Below are positions 22,791 to 26,394 of a stretch of DNA of 26,394 nt, in pieces. The stretch is from IMG/VR virus record IMGVR_UViG_3300020463_000114, positions 1 through 26,394 of that record. One strand, given 5' to 3'. The position numbers were made by a program, and so were the translations under genes. This DNA is from a virus. Numbering within the stretch: the first letter of the stretch is position 1; each line of letters starts with the position of its first letter. Below the pieces are notes generated by a model. The model searched no databases. It had not been told where the DNA came from and was given only the letters and a program-made list of their open reading frames with translations.

Positions 22791-23897
22791 ATGCAAAAGC
22801 CTTTTGACTTAACAAAGTTTAGAACTGGACTGACTAAAAGCATTAGTGGTATTAGTGCAGGATTTCATGATCCAAAAGACTGGATTAGCACAGGTAACCA
22901 CACACTAGATTATTTAATTAGTGGAGACTTCAATGGAGGTATCCCATTAGGTAAGGTTAGTGTATTTGCAGGTGAGTCAGGTTCTGGTAAAAGTTTTATC
23001 TGTTCTGGTGTAATTACACGAAATGCTCAAAAAGCCGGCTGTCAGGTTGTGTTGTTCGATTCTGAGAACGCACTTGACGAGCAATGGTTACAAGCATTAG
23101 ATGTAGATACATCTCCAGATAAACTTCTACGTGTTAGTGTTTCAATGATAGATGACGTTGCTAAAGCATTGTCTGAATTCATTAAAGACTACAAAGCAAA
23201 TTATGGCGATCTGCCATATGACGAAATGCCTAAATTAGTTTTTGTAATAGACAGTTTAGGTATGTTGCTAACTCCAACTGATGTAGATCAGTTTAACAAA
23301 GGTGACATGAAAGGGGATATGGGTAGAAAACCTAAGGCACTAGCCTCCTTGGTTAGAAACACCGTGAACCAGATTGCACCTTTTCCTATAGCCTTAGTGG
23401 CTACAAACCATACTTATGCAAGTCAGGACATGTTTGATCCTGATGATAAAATAAGTGGTGGGCAAGGCTTTATATACGCAAGTAGTATTGTTATTGCGAT
23501 GAAAAAACTAAAACTCAAAGAAGATGAGCAAGGTAATAAAACATCAACAGTACAAGGTATTAGAGCCGCATGTAAAGTAATGAAATCCAGATACAGTAAA
23601 CCTTTCGAGGCTGTACAAGTTAAGATTCCTTATGCAACAGGCATGGATCCATACAGTGGTATGTTAGAAATGCTAGAAACAAAAGGCATTGTGGTTAAAG
23701 AAGGAAACAAACTTGCATACAACTCTCCTGTAACTGGAGAAATCATCAAAGAGTTCAGAAAAGGCTGGACTGACGACAAACTTCAGATAGTTATAGATGA
23801 ATGGGGACAAAATCCTATGGCACAACAAGATGAGCCAGAAGATATCGACCCTGAAGTTTTAGAACCAGAAGTTGAGGAGTATAACGATGAGTCCTGA
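22791..23897 (+). CDS. uvsX: Recombinase UvsX (RecA-like)
   Basis: A 368-residue RecA/Rad51-type recombinase. Walker A lies in VFAGESGSGKSF (about 59-69, K67), Walker B in KLVFVIDSLGML (about 149-160), and an ATNHTY segment plus a GGQGFIYASSIVIAM segment correspond to the L2-side core. The N-terminus contains the HTLDYLISGDFNGGIPLGKV lead-in typical of the family. UvsX forms a filament on gp32-coated ssDNA and carries out strand exchange, driving recombination-dependent replication. The tail is acidic. GGAGG lies immediately after the gp32 stop, showing one operon. The small acidic gene that follows begins inside the uvsX end in another frame. Confidence 0.94.
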   Translation: MQKPFDLTKFRTGLTKSISGISAGFHDPKDWISTGNHTLDYLISGDFNGGIPLGKVSVFAGESGSGKSFICSGVITRNAQKAGCQVVLFDSENALDEQWLQALDVDTSPDKLLRVSVSMIDDVAKALSEFIKDYKANYGDLPYDEMPKLVFVIDSLGMLLTPTDVDQFNKGDMKGDMGRKPKALASLVRNTVNQIAPFPIALVATNHTYASQDMFDPDDKISGGQGFIYASSIVIAMKKLKLKEDEQGNKTSTVQGIRAACKVMKSRYSKPFEAVQVKIPYATGMDPYSGMLEMLETKGIVVKEGNKLAYNSPVTGEIIKEFRKGWTDDKLQIVIDEWGQNPMAQQDEPEDIDPEVLEPEVEEYNDES

Positions 23898-24123
23898 AGT
23901 AGCATTACTTTATGATGTGTGGGAAGGTGTTAAAGACCAAGTACCACAAAAAGAACGTCTTCATACTGCAGAAAACATTGTCAGATCTTTTGACGATAAT
24001 GTTGACATCGCAGATGCTGAAAACAATTTACATGATTTTGATAAAGTCATGCAGGCCGCAATAGTAAGCCATTTTGATATAGGCTTTGAGGACGAAGATG
24101 AAGATGAGGATTGGGAAACTTAA
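23887..24123 (+). CDS. Small acidic protein between uvsX and uvsY, unknown
   Basis: 78 residues from the ATG at 23887; an earlier TTG at 23872 is in frame but less likely, because GAGGAG at 23875-23880 is well spaced for the ATG. The protein is helical and ends in an extremely acidic DEDEDEDWET tail. It overlaps the uvsX end by 11 bases and its TAA overlaps the uvsY ATG (TAATG), so it is sandwiched in a coupled operon. The family is not recognised. A role with UvsX or UvsY is suggested only by position; the acidic tail could mimic DNA or contact gp32. Confidence 0.75.
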   Translation: MSPEVALLYDVWEGVKDQVPQKERLHTAENIVRSFDDNVDIADAENNLHDFDKVMQAAIVSHFDIGFEDEDEDEDWET

Positions 24124-24584
24124 TGGCAACCTATTATAATAAAATTGTTGAGGACTTAGGTAATATCGTTGATGCTATTGCGTATTACGAAAAAGAACTT
24201 GATGATGCAAGATGGGAAGTCAGGATCAAAGGGAGTTTGGAGAAAGCCTCCGCCTCCCTCCCCGGTCTTACAGAGTATCGCTTCAATCAATTACAAGAGA
24301 TTGAAGCAATACTTGAACATTTAAATATTGAATTAAGAAAAGAAAGAGCAACAACTTTTAGAAAGTATTTGGAAAACTATAATAGGACTTTAAGTAGTCG
24401 AGACGCAGATAAATTTGTTGATGGCGAACAAAGTGTAATAGATTTAACACATTTAGTTAATCAGTTTAGTTTATTAAGAAACAAATACTTAGGAATAATG
24501 AAAGGACTAGATGCAAAACAATGGCAAATAGGACATATAACTAGACTGCGAACAGCAGGAATGGAAGATATTGTAATTGATTAA
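24123..24584 (+). CDS. uvsY: Recombination mediator UvsY
   Basis: 153 residues from the ATG at 24123, which overlaps the previous stop (TAATG). A TTG-started form four codons longer is unlikely. The C-terminal half carries a helical pattern, with a LENYNRTLSSRDADKFV segment, VIDLTHLVNQFSLLRNKYLGIMKGLDAKQWQIGHITRLR and a short polar end. It aligns in layout with the T4 UvsY stretch containing its YYSGRG...DEF segment and the IKHIQDMR tail. UvsY assembles UvsX on gp32-covered ssDNA. Length is close to T4 UvsY (137). Adjacent uvsX and gp32 support the call. The N-terminal ~40 residues are not obviously conserved. Confidence 0.82.
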   Translation: MATYYNKIVEDLGNIVDAIAYYEKELDDARWEVRIKGSLEKASASLPGLTEYRFNQLQEIEAILEHLNIELRKERATTFRKYLENYNRTLSSRDADKFVDGEQSVIDLTHLVNQFSLLRNKYLGIMKGLDAKQWQIGHITRLRTAGMEDIVID

Positions 24585-24588
24585 ACGA

Positions 24589-24945
24589 ATGAAAACTTTT
24601 GATGAGAAAACATACAGGCCTCTTCCTGAAGAGTTGACTATAAAAACAAGTAAAATAGATGGACTAGGTTTGCATACAAAAGTAAATTTAGATGCAGGAG
24701 TAGTTTTAGGCGAAACACATGTACTAGTTCATAACAGAGACAGACACGAATGGGTAAGGACACCACTAGGAGGATTTATAAATCATAGTGATGACCCAAA
24801 TTGTTATATAAGCACAGACAGAGGCGACAGAACATTACATACAATTAAACCAATTAAAAAATCAGAAGAACTGACAGTTTATTATAGATTTAAAGGATAT
24901 GACGGTACTGTAGGAGATGACACAGATCCTAATATTGAGGAATGA
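24589..24945 (+). CDS. SET-domain protein (lysine methyltransferase-like)
   Basis: 118 residues from the ATG at 24589; a TTG at 24577 overlapping the uvsY stop is an alternative start. Post-SET-core motifs are clear: KIDGLGLHTKVNLDAG (first strand pair), GGFINHSDDPNCYI with the NHS cofactor/knot motif at 65-67, and EELTVYYRF at 93-101, with the tyrosine expected in the active site. The protein is a minimal SET domain with no added domains. Such proteins methylate lysines in proteins; the target could be a phage or host protein. It lacks a clear Shine-Dalgarno and is probably translated by coupling to uvsY. The NHS-PNC and E-x-L-x-x-x-Y patterns make the fold call solid; activity is untested. 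Confidence 0.82.
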   Translation: MKTFDEKTYRPLPEELTIKTSKIDGLGLHTKVNLDAGVVLGETHVLVHNRDRHEWVRTPLGGFINHSDDPNCYISTDRGDRTLHTIKPIKKSEELTVYYRFKGYDGTVGDDTDPNIEE

Positions 24946-25070
24946 AAGACAAATTACAAAACTTATGGAGAAAGTTTATTGCTTGGAAAATTGCAGTAGA
25001 AGTGAAGTTTATTTTGTGGAGAGTAGACAGAAAACTTAAAAAATACCATAAAAAAGCAAAAAAAGTATAA
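24942..25070 (+). CDS. Small basic Trp-containing peptide of 42 residues, unknown
   Basis: The ATG at 24942 overlaps the SET gene stop in an ATGA junction and opens 42 codons ending at TAA 25068-25070. The sequence starts MKDKLQNLWRKFIAWK, has further Trp/Arg residues, and ends in a poly-lysine stretch (KLKKYHKKAKK). The pattern suggests an amphipathic basic helix able to bind membrane, nucleic acid or acidic protein. The junction is the same type used elsewhere in this genome, which supports its being real. No family is recognised. It ends just before the promoter of the AAA+ gene, so it would be the last product of the gp32 operon. Confidence 0.6.
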   Translation: MKDKLQNLWRKFIAWKIAVEVKFILWRVDRKLKKYHKKAKKV

Positions 25071-25077
25071 AAAACAC

Positions 25078-25105
25078 TTGACAATTTGCAAAAATTTGCT
25101 ATTAT
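25078..25105 (+). promoter_or_regulatory. Sigma70-like promoter of the AAA+ gene: TTGACA, 16 bases, TATTAT
   Basis: A perfect -35 box TTGACA (25078-25083) and TATTAT (25100-25105), one mismatch from TATAAT, have a 16-base spacer. An overlapping TATATA at 25103-25108 is a less well-spaced alternative. GGGAGG at 25131-25136 precedes the ATG at 25142. Confidence 0.78.
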
Positions 25106-25141
25106 ATACACATAGTTTAAAAAATACTGTGGGAGGTAAAT

Positions 25142-26179
25142 ATGCAAAACTATGTAAAAATTAAATCTGGAACTTATCGTAGTTCACCATTAAAGGATAT
25201 GATCTTTCCTTTAATTAAACCAATTAGTTATGGAAAACGTGGAGCATTTGTTACTGTAGATGCAAGTGCTGTTATGAATCCAGAATACAAGAAAATTAGA
25301 GTTCTTGTAAATGGTCCATTAGATATAGAGCCTTCTAATAAAGAAGACTACAAAAAACTAATGGGTATAGAAAAACCTAAGGCTAAAAAGAAAGAAACTC
25401 CTGAACAAGCAATGAACAGGATTAAAGGCCGTTTCCAAATATTGGATAAAATGACTGATGCAGTTGCTAACAATGTTGTTAGAGGACTTATTGTATCAGG
25501 CCCTCCAGGTGTAGGAAAAAGTTTTGGTGTTGAACAAATACTAGATGAGTATGAGGCAATGGCAAAACTAGGTGGTAAAACTAGAACAGAAATTGTTAAA
25601 GGTTCTATGACACCTATAGGTTTGTATCAAACACTTTTTAACAACTCTAACGAAGGAGATATTTTAGTTTTTGATGACTGTGATAGTATCCTTTTTGATG
25701 AGGTGTGTCTTAATATGTTAAAAGCGGTTTTAGATTCAGGTAAGAAAAGAACAATTAGTTGGAAAGCAGAATCAAATGTATTAAGAAGAGAAGGTGTGCC
25801 TGATAGATTTGATTTTAAAGGCGGTTGTATCTTTATTACTAATGTTAATTTTGAGAATGTTAGAAGTAAAAAGATTAGAGACCACTTAGAGGCATTAATG
25901 TCAAGATGTCACTACATTGATCTTGGTATGGATTCTATTGAGGATAAATTTTTAAGAATAAACCAAATTGTAAGAGATGGTATGCTTAAAGAATATGGCT
26001 TCTCAAAAGATTTCGAAAAAGAAATTATAGACTTTATGATAAAACATAGTGCTAGACTCAGGGAGATTAGTTTGAGAATGGTACTTAAAATTGCTGACTT
26101 GGCTAAAATGGATTTCGATAATTGGAAAGAAATATCCGAGTCAACATGTATGAGAAGGATTAACATTTACGAATCCTAA
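25142..26179 (+). CDS. AAA+ ATPase, possibly clamp-loader-like or remodelling type
   Basis: A 345-residue protein with an ~95-residue N-terminal domain of unknown type (Lys-rich linker at ~75-95) and then a AAA+ core. Walker A is SGPPGVGKS (119-127), Walker B GDILVFDDCDS (172-182), and a sensor-1-like FITNVN spans 231-236. S254-R-C256 follows in MSRCHYIDL, the position of the SRC arginine-finger motif in clamp-loader subunits. It otherwise differs from T4 gp44 in the N-terminal extension and in length, and the C-terminal helices (HSARLREISLRMVLKIADLAKMD) are those of a general AAA+ lid. Clamp loader, helicase loader and protein remodeller are all possible. It has its own sigma70-like promoter and a strong ribosome site. 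Confidence 0.8.
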   Translation: MQNYVKIKSGTYRSSPLKDMIFPLIKPISYGKRGAFVTVDASAVMNPEYKKIRVLVNGPLDIEPSNKEDYKKLMGIEKPKAKKKETPEQAMNRIKGRFQILDKMTDAVANNVVRGLIVSGPPGVGKSFGVEQILDEYEAMAKLGGKTRTEIVKGSMTPIGLYQTLFNNSNEGDILVFDDCDSILFDEVCLNMLKAVLDSGKKRTISWKAESNVLRREGVPDRFDFKGGCIFITNVNFENVRSKKIRDHLEALMSRCHYIDLGMDSIEDKFLRINQIVRDGMLKEYGFSKDFEKEIIDFMIKHSARLREISLRMVLKIADLAKMDFDNWKEISESTCMRRINIYES

Positions 26180-26185
26180 TCAGAT

Positions 26186-26203
26186 CTGTAATTAATTTTA
26201 CAG
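26186..26203 (+). other. First of three tandem RNA hairpins after the AAA+ gene
   Basis: CTGTAA (26186-26191), loop TTAATT, TTACAG (26198-26203), a perfect six-pair stem starting seven bases after the stop codon. There is no T-run behind it, so it is not a terminator by itself. It is followed within ten bases by the second hairpin. Confidence 0.6.
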
Positions 26204-26212
26204 GTTCCCCCT

Positions 26213-26241
26213 AGTGTTCGAGTCCTCCCACATCGAACACT
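26213..26241 (+). promoter_or_regulatory. Second hairpin, with a CCUCCCACA loop complementary to the AAA+ gene's ribosome site
   Basis: AGTGTTCGA (26213-26221) pairs perfectly with TCGAACACT (26233-26241), leaving loop GTCCTCCCACA. Bases 26224-26232 are the exact reverse complement of TGTGGGAGG (25128-25136), the Shine-Dalgarno region of the same gene. The loop also resembles the 16S anti-Shine-Dalgarno. Regulation by RNA pairing is a hypothesis. Confidence 0.5.
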
Positions 26242-26243
26242 TT

Positions 26244-26275
26244 GAAACCCCCAAATTAATTTGGGGGTTTCTTTT
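26244..26275 (+). terminator. Rho-independent terminator, third hairpin
   Basis: GAAACCCCCAAA, loop TTAA, TTTGGGGGTTTC (26244-26271) followed by TTTT. The twelve-pair stem is the strongest in this region. It ends transcription from the AAA+ gene just before a fresh promoter. The 28-base repeat is a perfect palindrome, so it would also fold in a transcript from the opposite strand. Confidence 0.85.
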
Positions 26276-26284
26276 ATAAACCTC

Positions 26285-26312
26285 TTGACAAACTCAGTAA
26301 CTAATGTATAAT
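26285..26312 (+). promoter_or_regulatory. Sigma70-like promoter: TTGACA, 16 bases, TATAAT
   Basis: Both boxes match consensus: TTGACA (26285-26290) and TATAAT (26307-26312). AGGAG follows at 26350-26354, ahead of the ATG at 26364. It is probably a strong early promoter. Confidence 0.85.
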
Positions 26313-26363
26313 TAATACTTATATTATTACGACTTTGATCAGTCATTACAGGAGAAAAAGATC

Positions 26364-26394
26364 ATGAAAAATATTTTTTACGATAATATCGTTA
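26364..26394 (+). CDS. Start of a further gene, cut by the window edge
   Basis: The ATG at 26364 has AGGAG nine bases upstream and a consensus sigma70-like promoter about 50 bases before it. Only ten codons are visible (MKNIFYDNIV), too few to identify the product. Because the terminator and promoter precede it, it begins a new transcription unit. Confidence 0.6.
   Translation, partial: MKNIFYDNIV

Noticed and set aside
24577-24588. TTG start for the SET protein
   Set aside because: It is possible through overlap with the uvsY stop, but the ATG four codons later keeps the complete domain and is the more usual start.
26205-26235. tRNA-like T-loop GTTCGAGTCC
   Set aside because: The five bases on each side of the loop do not pair as a T-stem, and no acceptor, D or anticodon arm can be drawn. 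The sequence is better explained by the nine-pair hairpin 26213-26241.

Overview
The window is a compact, AT-rich stretch of a T4-like contractile-tailed phage. The recognisable core genes are neck (gp13, probably gp14), sheath (gp18), tube (gp19), head completion (gp4), terminase (gp16/gp17), ssDNA-binding gp32, UvsX, UvsY and a dNMP kinase. T4-type late promoter boxes (NATAAATA) are also present. The base composition, the form of gp32 and the sheath, and the accessory genes (amidinotransferase, 2OG oxygenases, SGNH and SET proteins) suggest a marine myovirus related to cyanophages and pelagiphages. No photosynthesis gene or tRNA is visible, so the host cannot be fixed; a SAR11-like or similar marine bacterium is an inference.

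Layout: (1) 1-161, minus strand, start of a probable gp14 neck gene, divergent from (2) 225-5379, a tightly overlapping late-promoter-driven metabolic island: PLP aminotransferase-like protein, glycosyltransferase-like protein, glycine-amidinotransferase-like enzyme, two 2OG-Fe(II) oxygenase-like proteins and an NAD-dependent sugar epimerase/dehydratase. (3) 5388-6836, a sigma70-type promoter, a small membrane protein and an unknown basic protein. (4) 6860-16585, the virion block: gp13, dNMP kinase, a very long sheath, a terminator, tube, a tube-like baseplate protein, an unknown protein, gp4, gp16 and two unknown acidic proteins. (5) 16609-21611, SGNH-hydrolase-like protein, gp17, a second glycosyltransferase-like protein and an unknown protein. 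(6) 21675-25070, a sigma70-type promoter driving gp32, uvsX, a small acidic protein, uvsY, a SET-domain protein and an unlisted 42-residue basic peptide. (7) 25078-26394, a separately promoted AAA+ ATPase, three tandem hairpins, then another sigma70-type promoter and the first codons of a further gene.

Two regulatory patterns stand out. Six late genes have the late box exactly five bases before an ATG with no Shine-Dalgarno. By T4 promoter geometry this puts +1 on the A of the start codon, predicting leaderless mRNAs, and several boxes also contain the stop codon of the preceding gene. In contrast, sheath and tube each have a late box, a 5' stem-loop and a strong Shine-Dalgarno. Replication and recombination genes use sigma70-like promoters. 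After the AAA+ gene, a hairpin loop is perfectly complementary over nine bases to that same gene's ribosome-binding site, suggesting possible RNA-level control.

The island at 225-5379 is the best candidate for an undescribed system. Its enzyme set could build and attach an aminated or guanidinylated sugar late in infection, but no substrate can be read from sequence.
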